64,000 nucleotides of DNA from Anas platyrhynchos (taxonomy: Eukaryota > Chordata > Aves > Anseriformes > Anatidae), in assembly GCF_047663525.1 (NCBI RefSeq), contig NC_092588.1, positions 135,214,501 through 135,278,500 on the forward strand. Direction: 5' to 3'. A program made the position numbers and the translations under genes. Shown piece by piece: positions 1-11,200 of this stretch. Position 1 is the first letter of the stretch, and each line of letters starts with the position of its first letter. The notes below the pieces were generated by a model. It was not told where the DNA came from. It worked only from the letters and a program-made list of their open reading frames with translations, and did no database searches.

Positions 1-723
1 AGAACGAGGCTTTCAGGCTATCCTTTCTAGAAAAAGAAAAAAAAAAAGTAATGTATCACACCGTTAGGAAATGAATTGCACTGTGGTGTATATTTTTTAT
101 GTCAAAGAATATTTCATATGAAAAAATGGATTAAATACCAGCCCACTCTTTTTCATGAGATTTACTTACCACAGGTTTTGGCAATATACTTTAGCGTATT
201 GATAGATAGCTTGGCTTGCATAAAACTATTCAGCTTTGATGCATTTGGAACATACGATAATGTCAATTTTCGTTACATATCTGTTCAAGAAATTATTCAT
301 TAACAGTATAAATTCTGGCTGGCTGGTTTGTAATCTGGATCCGTTCCTGTGTTAACACTGAATTGTATCCTTTTTCAGTAGAATACCCCTATCTAATCAC
401 AGCAGTGCAAATATACCATTTTTACTAGTTTAGAAAAAATCTTTGTTAGAGCTAGTCTGGATCTATAGCACACATCTAAATGATAAACAGAATCTGAAGA
501 ACCTGAATTTTACAGTAGTTTAATCTTTTTTCAATACAGAAGATTGATGAATTTCCTCCACTAAAGGAATCAGTGGTAGCATACTTTATTCCTCAAAAGA
601 ACACGATAATATGTAGGAATTTGGTGTTCCCTATTCTTTACATTTATTGTAACTCTTTAATAGCTAGTGAAAATAAATTCAGGGTTGTCTTTTTTTTTTT
701 TTTCCTAAAATATTTGTGGATAG

Positions 724-3700
724 GATAAGAAGCAAGGGAAGAAAAAAAGGAAAAAGAAGTATCGCTCCTCACGGAAATCTTCAACAAGCTCAACTTCTGA
801 ATCTGAGTCAGACAGCAAGGTAAATAGCACATGTTACTCTCAGGAAGTTTTCCTGATCTGTGTTATAAAGACAAATGTTTCTGACTTTTGCATTTCCTAA
901 TTTTTATCTTCTGTATTCAAAGTTGTGCTTTCTTACTGTAGCTGAGCTGTGCTTGTATCTTCCAGATGTGATCAGGAATGTATCTCTACTGTCCACGTCT
1001 GGCAGAAAATATTTGATCTTTAGAAAATAAACGTTATACCATTGATTTTTATCTATTTTTCTGAATTCAAACATGCAGCTTTTGTGCTGCTCTGTTTACT
1101 TTTAATACTACGTTAACACTTCAAAAAAATTAAAATGTTCTGTGATGTTCTTGTCAATATGTTGTTTAATTGAACACCATCTGTGAAAATACAGATACTG
1201 CAGGGCCAGAATACTGCCTAATAAGTATCTGTGGACTGAGTAGTGGTTATAAAATATTAATATTAATATTAAATGTTTTTTTAATACTTACTTGAAAGAA
1301 AGTAGACCAATGTACAAGCACAAGTACTGAATGAACAAAAAAGTGGAGAAGATACACCAGGCAGTCTGTTCTTTTAGCATTTTTCTGTGTTAGTGGACAG
1401 TAATTGTTTTTCTTTCTACTTAGGACAGCACAAAAAAGAAGAGGTCAAAGGAAGATCATGAAAAAGAGAAGGTATAGTTTTATTTTTGAAATACGTGCAT
1501 CGAAACATCATTTTACATACATAATAGATTTCTCTTTTTTTTTTTCCCCTTTCCAATTTTTTTAATTGTATGCTCCAATTTACGCCTATTGAAATCTCTT
1601 GTCCAAAACTAGATAATCAGAAGGTATTCAGTGCCCCAAATTTGAGATAGACTTTTAGGTGGGTTCAACTCCTGTTTTAGTAATTGCTGTCAGTGGAAAC
1701 TGTTGGATCTGTTTTTGTCATGAAGCTAAATGAAGAAAGTATCTAATCTGCTGTAGTAGATTGTGTCATTCTAGTATTTGGGATTTATCTTTAACAGTCA
1801 TATTGAGCTAAAAATGCATACGATATTTCCATGGCGTGCATGGTAGGATACTGGTTTGATATTGCCAATTAAGTAACAAAAAGCAGAAGGTATTCTTATC
1901 TAAATGCAGTCATAATTACATATTTACTTATGTCGTCTTTGAAAAATTACAGAGAATTTTTTTCTAGCTTAAGCAAAATTATTATTTCTGTTCTCGGAGC
2001 ATGAAATCACACCTTCTTTCTCATACCTCACCCATTTTGTACACACATCTGAGGACTTCCTTCTTCAATTATGTTGAATGCAAATAATGTCATTGTCTGA
2101 AATTTTAGTTACTCCTATGTGTAAGCTAATAGCTTTCAGTGTCTATCCTAGTCTTTTTTTTCCAGTAACTTATATTACCACGTTGGTCTTGGCTACTACA
2201 CACAACCATATTGGGTTTGATGTATAAAATCTCCATTGTATAAGGCAAATGTGTTGGTTTTTTTCCCTTTCTCTGCTTCTGTTTCACCACCAACCCCTTT
2301 TGAGTATCTTCTCTTCAAAGAGCAAGTGCTTACTATAGCCCCTTAGTCTTGGTTAAGGTGTATTGCTACTTTCACACCTCTTCTGAAAGTAGAATGCTTT
2401 GGGGAACTAGAGATTTTCCTGATCTGAAGATGCCCTCTCAGATGGGCTACATCATCTGTATTTTTCATAACTACTTTTAGGAAAGGATGATGGTACTTAC
2501 AATACACTAAATAGGATTGTTGAGATGTGTGATTTCACTATTGAAAAAGATGATTAAGAAGAATTTTTACAGTTTCTGGCTTTAGAAATGAAATGGAAGA
2601 AAGTAGCTTCAATGAGTGGAATGGGAGAAAGTAGCCTGGTCCAGAGCAAAGCTGGTCTAAGAAAGGGGAAGAAAAAAATGGTTTGTTGGAGTAAGCTCAT
2701 GCACCATCTAAATTATGAGCATTTGATATTTTTTTTAAGACTGCTCTTTAAATATACTGGAATTACCTATATAAAGTGTTGAAGATATAGCTGGTGGGGA
2801 CAGGTTAGGCGCAGGTAGGATGGAGCTTCTTTTATCAACAAACAAGCAAGAGTCTGAAGCTGCAGTGTTTGCACATATTGTGACATCTTCAATTTACTCA
2901 GTACTATTTTAAAATAGTGAAACATTTTATTTTAAAATGCTTGCTCTTTCACATGTCTTTATTTAAAATAAGATGCTATAGTATGCTATTATTCTGTCAC
3001 TCTTAAAAAGTTGCTCTATTCTGGTAACGAAAGCAATGCACATAAAATGATTTTATTTCCACTGAAAGCATTTTAACAGTAGGGTAATTTGCTGATGATG
3101 AGTAATTAGTTTAATGCATACAGCATTTGAAAATATTTTATAACTTAGAAATATTATTTCAGTAGAATTCTAAGTGAAAGTTTCATGAAATCTGAAGGGC
3201 TTAACTTTACTCACCAATACTTTATGCAGGATGGCAAAAATCACCACAGAAAAAGGAAGAAGGCAGATCGTGGTGACGGACCTTTATCATCAGAATCCTT
3301 ATCCGAATCGGATCAGACAGAGGAGGTCAGTATGAAAGCTGAATTTCAGTTTGCTGATTGACATGAGTAAATAAATAGCTTAGATTTAATATATTATTAA
3401 AGGTGTTCTGCTCAGTACAGTTGACTTTAAGTGTGCAGCATGTTCAAAGTTATATTTTTCTCTATAATAAAAACTTACAGGAAGATCTGTTTAGTGCAAC
3501 TCCAACCACCTACAGGTTATTCTGAATTAATTTTCTTGAAATTTTGCAAGTTGTCATGGATACTTTAGAATTTAATAAATTGAGTCTAAGCGGTGGGATA
3601 TGCTTCAGAAGATTTCTGTCTAATATTAGAGTACAGACAAGAAAAATTCCAAGATTGCTGCCTTTTCCATTGAATTAAAAAAATGTTGGACATAATAATT

Positions 3701-5063
3701 GTACTCTCAACCTTGTGTATACTTACTTTCAGGATTTGTATTCCTGTAGAATTACAAAATTTGAAAAGGTTCCAATGTGATGTTTTTTTCATTAAGAATT
3801 TCTACCAAGTTTTTCGCTTAATATTTTTACCTGTACATCTTCGCTGGCTTCTTGTTCTGCTATATTTTAATAGCAGAATGTTCCCACATCAGATGCTTAT
3901 GCTTATTCCAGAATCTAACATAGTCACTGTTTCTTCAGTGGTTACCGTTCATCGTGTTCTATCACTGTTGTGCCATCACTCATTTATATGCAACAAAAGC
4001 TCAAACTTTCATATAAAATGGCACTTCCAAAGCTATTATCCCATTACATCCAATTTATTTTTTTTTAGGTGCAAGCAAAAAAGAAGAAAAGCAATGAGGA
4101 AAAAGAGAAAGCAACAGCAAGTATCCTTCCTACTCATAGTGTAGTTTTAGGATATAAATATTCTGTACTTGGTTAATTTACAATTTCACATTTTTCAGTA
4201 ACACAAATGTTTTTTAGAAAAAGTCATGTGAATCTAGATTCATCATTTCTCTCTTTATCTGCTGAAGTCACTTTTTCAGCTGTGTAGTTAAGGGAAAAAA
4301 ATGTCACTATTTTACCTTTTTAGATACGTATGAATTGAGATTTATTTAACGTTTATTGCATTAAGTCAAAATATGTTTTACTCTGTACCAAACTGAAAGA
4401 AACACTAATTTCTGTACAATAAGAGGTGGTGTGGCAGTTTGCCATGTAGACATCAATGCTGTTCCTTTGTCAGAGTATTGTGTACAATTATTCCTTGGCA
4501 AACTTCTTCTGCCAGGCCATGAAATGAGCCTTAGGACCCAATCTCTGCATCATCCTAATACTAATATTTACTACACTGTAAATATTACAACTTATAAATC
4601 TGTAATCATCCTAGTTACTCTCACATATATAAGATGTCAAACACTTTATTCTCTCAGAAATCTATGAAGCATTGAAAAATCATTTAAAAGTTGAGGAAGT
4701 ATAATAGTGATGGTGCTGAGAGGTGTGAAATAGCCAGACCACGATGGAGATAAATTGAAAGCTGCTCATAATAGTACAAATTATTGGATAAAATATGAAC
4801 TTTCTTTTCATGGTTTCTAAACAGCCTTTTATATAAATCTCTTCTGAAATATCATGGGTTCTTACAGAAACATCTTTTGAAATGTCTTTGTAGAACTGTG
4901 CTTTCTGTACTGTCATTTTTCATTAGTGGAATTTAATAGATGGTGATTTTCTCATAACTTCCATTTTATTTTTTAGGACAAAGCAAAAAAGAGAAAGAAG
5001 CACAAGAAGCATGGTAAAAAGAAGAAAAAGAAGGTTGCTGGTTCAAATTCAGATTCAGAATAG
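724..5063 (+). CDS. FAM133B: FAM133B, C-terminal five coding exons (5' part outside the window)
   Basis: This is a Lys/Ser-rich low-complexity protein of poorly known function, probably nuclear by composition. Coding exons are 724-819, 1424-1471, 3230-3325, 4069-4116 and 4977-5063, with stop TAG at 5061-5063. All are phase 0 and encode 32, 16, 32, 16 and 28 residues. The visible order is a DKKQGKKK basic stretch, a Ser/Glu/Asp stretch (STSESESDSK), a Lys/Glu unit (KKKRSKEDHEKEK), a second basic plus Ser/Glu unit (SSESLSESDQTEE), a second Lys/Glu unit, and a basic tail ending GSNSDSE. The same order is remembered for human FAM133B, including the DKKQGK and SSESLSES motifs. The intron after 4116 has a GC donor (gcaagt); using the GT four bases later breaks the frame. 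Bases 1-723 are intron, with no other exon seen. FAM133A is the alternative family name, but the RBM48/PEX1 neighbourhood favours FAM133B. Confidence 0.9.
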
Positions 5064-7749
5064 TATTTAAAAAGCAAGACTATCAACAGAAGTGCAATGA
5101 CTAAAGGAAACTTAAACTGTGAAATGATGACAAACTTTACCAAACTGCATGAGTTTTCCTGTGTTCTAGAAATATTCCTAATCTTTCAGTAGCCAGCCAC
5201 ATGCAGCTGTGCTGGGAAAGACCATTGTTATTGCCTGCTGCTTAATACATGAGGTACAACTTTTATAAAATTCCAATAAGCAGTATTAGATGTTTGAAAC
5301 AATATGAGGTGGTAGTCCAGCTGAGATGTAAAATATTGGAAAATAAGAGTTAAACTTTTTAGATACTGAAAGTAGTGTTTTAAAGCATTAGTAATAGTCT
5401 TTATTTGTAAATCAGGACAAATAAAATCCCAAGTTCATCTTGTAGGTTTATATTATACATAAACAATTACAAGCTGGTGTCTGCGAGTGGCATTTACAAA
5501 ATGGAAAATTAATGATAACATTTAAAATGCTGCCTTTGTAGTAATGTTTATCATCTGCCCCATTACCATCTTTATGCTTTTGAGAAAGGGAATGCTACCG
5601 TTTTGGCTAACTGAATAGGGTGCCTTTGCCTTTGATCCTTGCAAATCTCTGCTATTTTAAATCCATGCAGCATCTCTGATCCTAGGGAAAGCAGAACTAT
5701 TGTCAGCAGTTCTGGGCTTCTAAGCATGTGCTTCTGCATTAAGCAAGAGCAATGACATTTTGCAGTATAACTGACATTCAAAGCCAGAAGACTTTACCTC
5801 TGCTTCTTTGCAATAGCGATAGATCTGTGCTAGTAAATATGCATATTTCATTTAATACAGTTTTGGTTTAGTTGAACACTTCTTGCAAACACTGGTAGCT
5901 TTTTTCCTTTGCATTATCTTTAGAGTTGTTTTGCATGATTTGTACCCTTTTTTTAAATTAATGAAAATGCAGGTAATCATTTGTTGTAACCAGTTTATGA
6001 GTTATGTTCCACAAGCAGAGTTTCATGTATGTATTTAGTTATAGTTAAGTTCATTGCTGTGTTTAAGTGCACACTTGCTGAAGATATTTAGCATGTAAAA
6101 AGCAGGGTTTTGATACCATAACAGCTTCATATTGAAGCTGATTTTACTCTAAGCAAGTTCAGTGGCAGACCTGTTATGTGATGCATCTTGTTAAGATTAA
6201 AAACAAAAAATACTGCCAGAATCTCATTAAAGATACTGTTTAAACAGTTTGTATTTATATTTTTGTACTTGAGGGCTACGGAATGTTGACCTAAATCATA
6301 AAGCTGTTTTACTTTAAATTAGTTGCTTTAGAAATTGAAAACACACTTTTATAAATTAAATGTGCACTCATGAAAACACAAGCAACCATTTGATTTTAGT
6401 TTTTACATGAAATTCTCATTATTAGCTTCCACAAGTACCCATTGCTGGGCCTGCTCTTCTTAGTCTTTAACAACTGCCCACCTATCCTGAATGGTCAACT
6501 AGAGGTTATTTTAATGGTCCACTGCACAGGTGCTAACTTCTAACTTATCTCTGTTACATACAACATTTCAAATATTTTATTGCCAAGAATTTTAAGACCT
6601 TTGTTAATGGATAATTAGTCTGCAAATTGTAACTAAAAACTGGGGGAGAAAGATGATTTAGCATTGACATTCAAAATTGACTTTTCTAGTAAGTTCTTAG
6701 AAAAATACAAGTCTTGAATTGCAGCAGTGTACTTCTAAAATATGCTAAATATTTTGATCAAGTATTTTATACTGCTGGGTTTGATGCTACTGATTCTAGA
6801 CCCTGTTTTGACAGTGAGGTTAAAATAAAGGCAGTGAATAATAGGGGGTTGGTTTGCAGTTTTTGTTTTGTTTTTGTTTTAAGTTGTGACATCGCAGTTT
6901 TGGTAAAAGAACTTGTAATGAACCATATCATAAATGCTCTGCTCTGCGTGATACCTTTTTTGACTTTTACACAACTACCTGCAACAGAAAGAAATAAAAA
7001 ATGGGAATGAGGGCCCCAGTCTTCCAAATACATATGCCGCTATGTCATTTTAATTGTCTGAATATAACTACTTGTTCTTGTCAATTGTGTGCTTCAAATA
7101 CCGTTGCAAAGCTTTGGTAGTGGTGTAGCTACTTAAGGAGCTCCAGGCTTTGTCAGTTCACAGCAAAGCTGCTTTCGTGTCCACAGTGAAATGTTTCAGT
7201 TTTCAATACATTAGACAACCACATTGAGACTCCTCTTGCATCTTTTTTTCTTGAAGGAAGAGTAAAGTCTGGTCGCAATATCTCAGCTTTCTTGATTCGT
7301 ATACACTGAATATATCTGAGAAGGTAATGTTGGTTTCTAGCAGAGGCAGAGCACTTTGCTTGTTAGTTCTCCATTTAACTTGTAGTCAACAGCGCTGTGG
7401 AAAGAGGCCTGCACTGGTGCAGTGGGGATGTCGAGGAGGGAGACTCAGAACGGGCCAGCATTTGGGATGGCCTGAAATCTAAACCTTTTCAGTAGAGAGC
7501 AGAGAAATTAAGCTTAAATGGTATGGCACCAGCCAACCTGGATGAATATTTTAAGTTTGAGCAACGGGGAAAAAGTATGGGGGGGAGGAGGGTTGTCCTG
7601 TATTGAAAGGGGTCAGCAGGTGTGGCTTTATGAGAAGGCAGCCCAGGCTATGATACCAGTGTGCAGTATTAAAATATTTAAAGTATTAAAAAAAACACAC
7701 GTATTCTGAAAGTCGATAGCTGCTTCGTTTTGGTGTCTCTTGTCCCATA
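5064..7749 (+). other. FAM133B 3' UTR and intergenic spacer
   Basis: This AT-rich stretch holds no convincing coding exon. Canonical AATAAA signals on the + strand lie at 5420-5425, 6824-6829 and 6993-6998, so FAM133B could end with a short or a long 3' UTR of up to about 2 kb. Open frames here are short and overlap on both strands without family resemblance. From about 7750 the base composition rises abruptly to GC-rich. Confidence 0.55.
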
Positions 7750-8200
7750 CCATCGCTGCGAGGCTGGTGGCTGGAGGCGATGAAGGGAACATCGCCGCCC
7801 CCCTTCTCCTGTCAGCGCCCCCGACCCTGCGGTTACGGTGCTAAACGGCTGGATGCCCGCGGGCCCTGCCGACCCTGGCCGGCTGGAGGCGGCGCTGCCA
7901 GCCTTCATCGCCGCCCTGCCCTGCGGAGACAGGCGCTGAGGCGGTCGCGCAGCCGTGCGCCGAAGCCCAGCCCTCCGCCATGTCGGGCCGAGGGCCGCCC
8001 CGCCCGCGTTGCCAGGGGAGCGCCCGCCGCCATGAGCGCCAAGCGGCTGCAGCAGCAGGTGGAGGCGCTGAGCCGCTCGGCCAGGCACTGTGAGTGTCGG
8101 GGCGTTTGCTGCCCCTCGGCAGCCCCCCCCCGCGTTGTCCCCCTTTAGCTTCTGGTCCCCCGAGGGTCGTTTGGTGACTTTACGCGCTCCCATCCCTTAG
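7750..8200 (+). promoter_or_regulatory. CpG-island promoter of the calaxin-type gene
   Basis: The composition switches here to GC-rich with many CpG dinucleotides, ending shortly after coding exon 1 (8032-8089). No TATA box is evident. An in-frame ATG at 7780 is open through to the chosen start at 8032. The 8032 ATG was preferred because the resulting N-terminus has nearly the same length as the remembered human protein. An out-of-frame ATG at 7980 could act as an overlapping upstream ORF. A GTTGCC half of an RFX X-box lies at 8008-8013, but its second half does not match. Confidence 0.6.
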
Positions 8201-11200
8201 GAGCAGCAAATGGCGGGTTGGGGGCGGTTTGAGCATCGCCAGGACCCGGTGGATGCCTGAGGCGGCTGGGAGCTGTGGCTTTCCTGGACACGCCGCCGAT
8301 TAACAGCTTAGGGTATAAAATGTGCTTTCTTGTTTCGGCTCGGCAGTTAATAAAAATGAGGTGGAATGCCTCATCAAGCTCTTCGACACGTTGGTGACCA
8401 CGTCCAGCGACCGGTTTGGTACAGTAGGCTTCGATCGCAACATGTTCAGGGATACCCTGCACAGGACGTTCGGCATGACGGATGACATGGTTATGGACAG
8501 AGGTGAGATCAGTAGACTCAAAAAGGTTGTAAAACTCATTTTTAGTCCTTGGGCAGCTGTTTTTGAATAAGTGATCCCTAAAACAGTGCCCTTGAAGACT
8601 TTCCGGGTTATATTAAACTAATTCCCATCTGTTTTCTGATTCCTACAAGAATAGTGGATCCCTATAGCCAAGAAAACACCACTGATCACTGCCAAAGTTG
8701 ACAACAGAAAAGTTTTATGTGGACTGTGCCACAATAGTTCCAAGTAGTTGCCCAGTGTGAGTTTAGTTGGCAGGGAGATAGAAGGTCCGAAGAACCCATA
8801 CAGAAGGGAAAAAAGTACATGGTAGACCCAATGAGCATGCCTGGACAAAATAGCGCCATCCCACCCATGTAAGGATGGCAAAGGAAGAGCCATGCACAAG
8901 CACTGCTGAGTAAAGGATACCTTTATTTCTGTACATAGAATAGTTTTCCCATGGTTTAGGATAGCTCATGGTCTCATACAAGGGAGATCTGCCAGAGAGG
9001 CAGCTGGAGTGCTAGCATTTGGATGCTTATAGCCCAGTCACCATTAGTGTCGTGACAGAAGAGGGCAGCGTGGTGTCATTCTCCTCTTTCCTGCTGTGAT
9101 CCACCAAGGAGTTAGTCATTGCAGCTGGTGGATGGATGGATCTGTCTTAGAATTGAAGTCCCAGAAAAGTACTCCGGTAGAGTGGATAACTTCTGAAACA
9201 GAGGTGCTCTGAACGACGCTGGAGATACTAGTCAGGCAGTAGAGGGCGATGAGAGTGATGAGCCAACATAAATACTTGACAATACAGAGATTAATGAAAT
9301 GAGGGCCTTATTTGCAGTTGATGAATGATGTCTGATGTATAGGTGTCCAGAAGAAGATGTGAAGAAGGCATGAGACTGTCATCCTTTTCGATCTCAGGTC
9401 TCCAGAAGAGACCCCTTGGTTCAACTTTTTCCAGCTCTTTAACAGGAGAGTGTTTAAATGAAAACACCATTTTATGCAAAAAAAATCATGTTTCTTGGAA
9501 AATGCACTACATGGACACATTCTTAATATTTTAATGCTTACAAAGGGTTGATTTCAGTTTGCAAAAGTAAGACTTTTTTTTCCAGTTCTGTTGGCTCTCC
9601 ATGTAAAGGAGTAATTAATCCTCTGTATGCAAATAAGCCTTAATGTAAGGCATATTGGTTTATTTGGGTTTTGTCTGCATGGAAGCATGCTTCCTGTAGT
9701 TATTAAAGTCTGTAAAGTAACAGATCAAAGAAAATACATTATCCCAGCAGGATTCTGGAGTGAAAGATCAGTAGACAGAGTGGTGAAATCCTCTTTATTG
9801 TTATGGCTTAGAAAGATTTGAGAAGGGTGTTTGTACCTTGCTGAAAGCAGAAAACCATTTTCAGGAAAAAAAAAAAAAAGTTTTTATATATTTTAACTGA
9901 ATTTAAGTTTTTGTTTTGTTTTGTTTTGTTTTCTTTCTTTGTATTTTCCTATTATTATAAATTTAAAATGTATCTAATAACTTCCCAGTGTTCCGCACTT
10001 TCGATAGAGACAATGATAGCTGCATCAGTGTGGAGGAATGGGTGGAAGGCTTATCAGTATTTCTTCGGGGGACATTGGAAGAAAGGATTAAATGTAAGGT
10101 TTATCTGCATGATAATATTTAGTAGTTATCATAGAATTTATGACTATTAAATTATACATCATTTCCACTATAATTTGTTAGTTACTCAAAAAGAATTTAG
10201 TAATTGAAGAGTTTTCTTCTGTCAAGCTCAATAAAAACTGAGTTCTGAAATAGTTTTTTTGAAACAGATTATTCTGTGCAAACAGCCACCTTATTTTGTT
10301 GCTGACAAAGAAAAGCTTGTTCTATTGTATAGTTTAGAGAGAATATATGTTTTTGTATTCACACACAAAATCAGAAGTAAACAGATGTAGGACGAGGGTG
10401 GTGTTGGCTGAGTAACAGTCTCCTCAGGCCAGCTGAGATCTGTGCCAGCATTCATTTACTTGCCCAGTGGGGGGCACAGCAGCAGTTGTATTAATTCTAG
10501 CAGTTCTTCAGCTTGGAAGCAGAGATGGAAAAACTGTGAATCTGTTTGCAAGATGGTCTTGAGGACCTCCAGAGTAATGATGGAAAAAGAAGATAGAGGA
10601 AAAAAAATGCAAGAACCCTAGAATTCTAGGATTAAAAAAAAAAAAAAAAAAAAAAGGACTGGAGGGGAGTATAATAGAAAAAAGATGACAGCATTTATTT
10701 CCATAGTTCCCTGGCTGCAGCATCAGCCATCCATAATATGCTATATAATGTCATCATAAGGCATTGCTTTGGAAGGTGGCCTGGGATGTCACCCCGCTAG
10801 AAACAACCACAGTCTATAAAATACGCAGCCTTGTTGTAAGCACTCTAGGATACGCTGCCATGTGGTGGTACACAGTGTTGTTTGTCCTAAGTGTATGCTA
10901 GTACAATTTTTGCCCTTAGACAAAGTCTTTGCCTGGAAAAAAAAAATAATCTGTGTCTCAAAACTGAAAAACTTTTGTTTGTTTTTTAAATAAGTTTTGT
11001 GAAGGATAGTAAAATTTGTTATGGTCCTAGATTTCTGATTTTAGGGAGGCAGAAGCAATTAAAATAGAAATTAGGCAGATACTCATACAGGAAATATTCC
11101 ATTGTAGAGATTTTCGCTTTGCATTTAGAGATGCTTCAGTTGTTTTTTCCATGCCTGTACAACTCATTTTTTTCCTCTACTTTTCCAAACCAGTTTCTGA

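Noticed and set aside
3683-4144. 153-codon frame in the FAM133B region
   Set aside because: It is intron read-through crossing exon 4069-4116 in a different frame from the conserved one.
8008-8021. Possible RFX X-box at the calaxin-type promoter
   Set aside because: Only the GTTGCC half matches; the second half (ggagcg) does not fit the consensus.
7780-8031. In-frame upstream ATG extending the calaxin-type protein by 84 residues
   Set aside because: The extension is Arg/Pro/Ala-rich CpG-island sequence with no counterpart in the remembered family; the ATG at 8032 gives the usual length.
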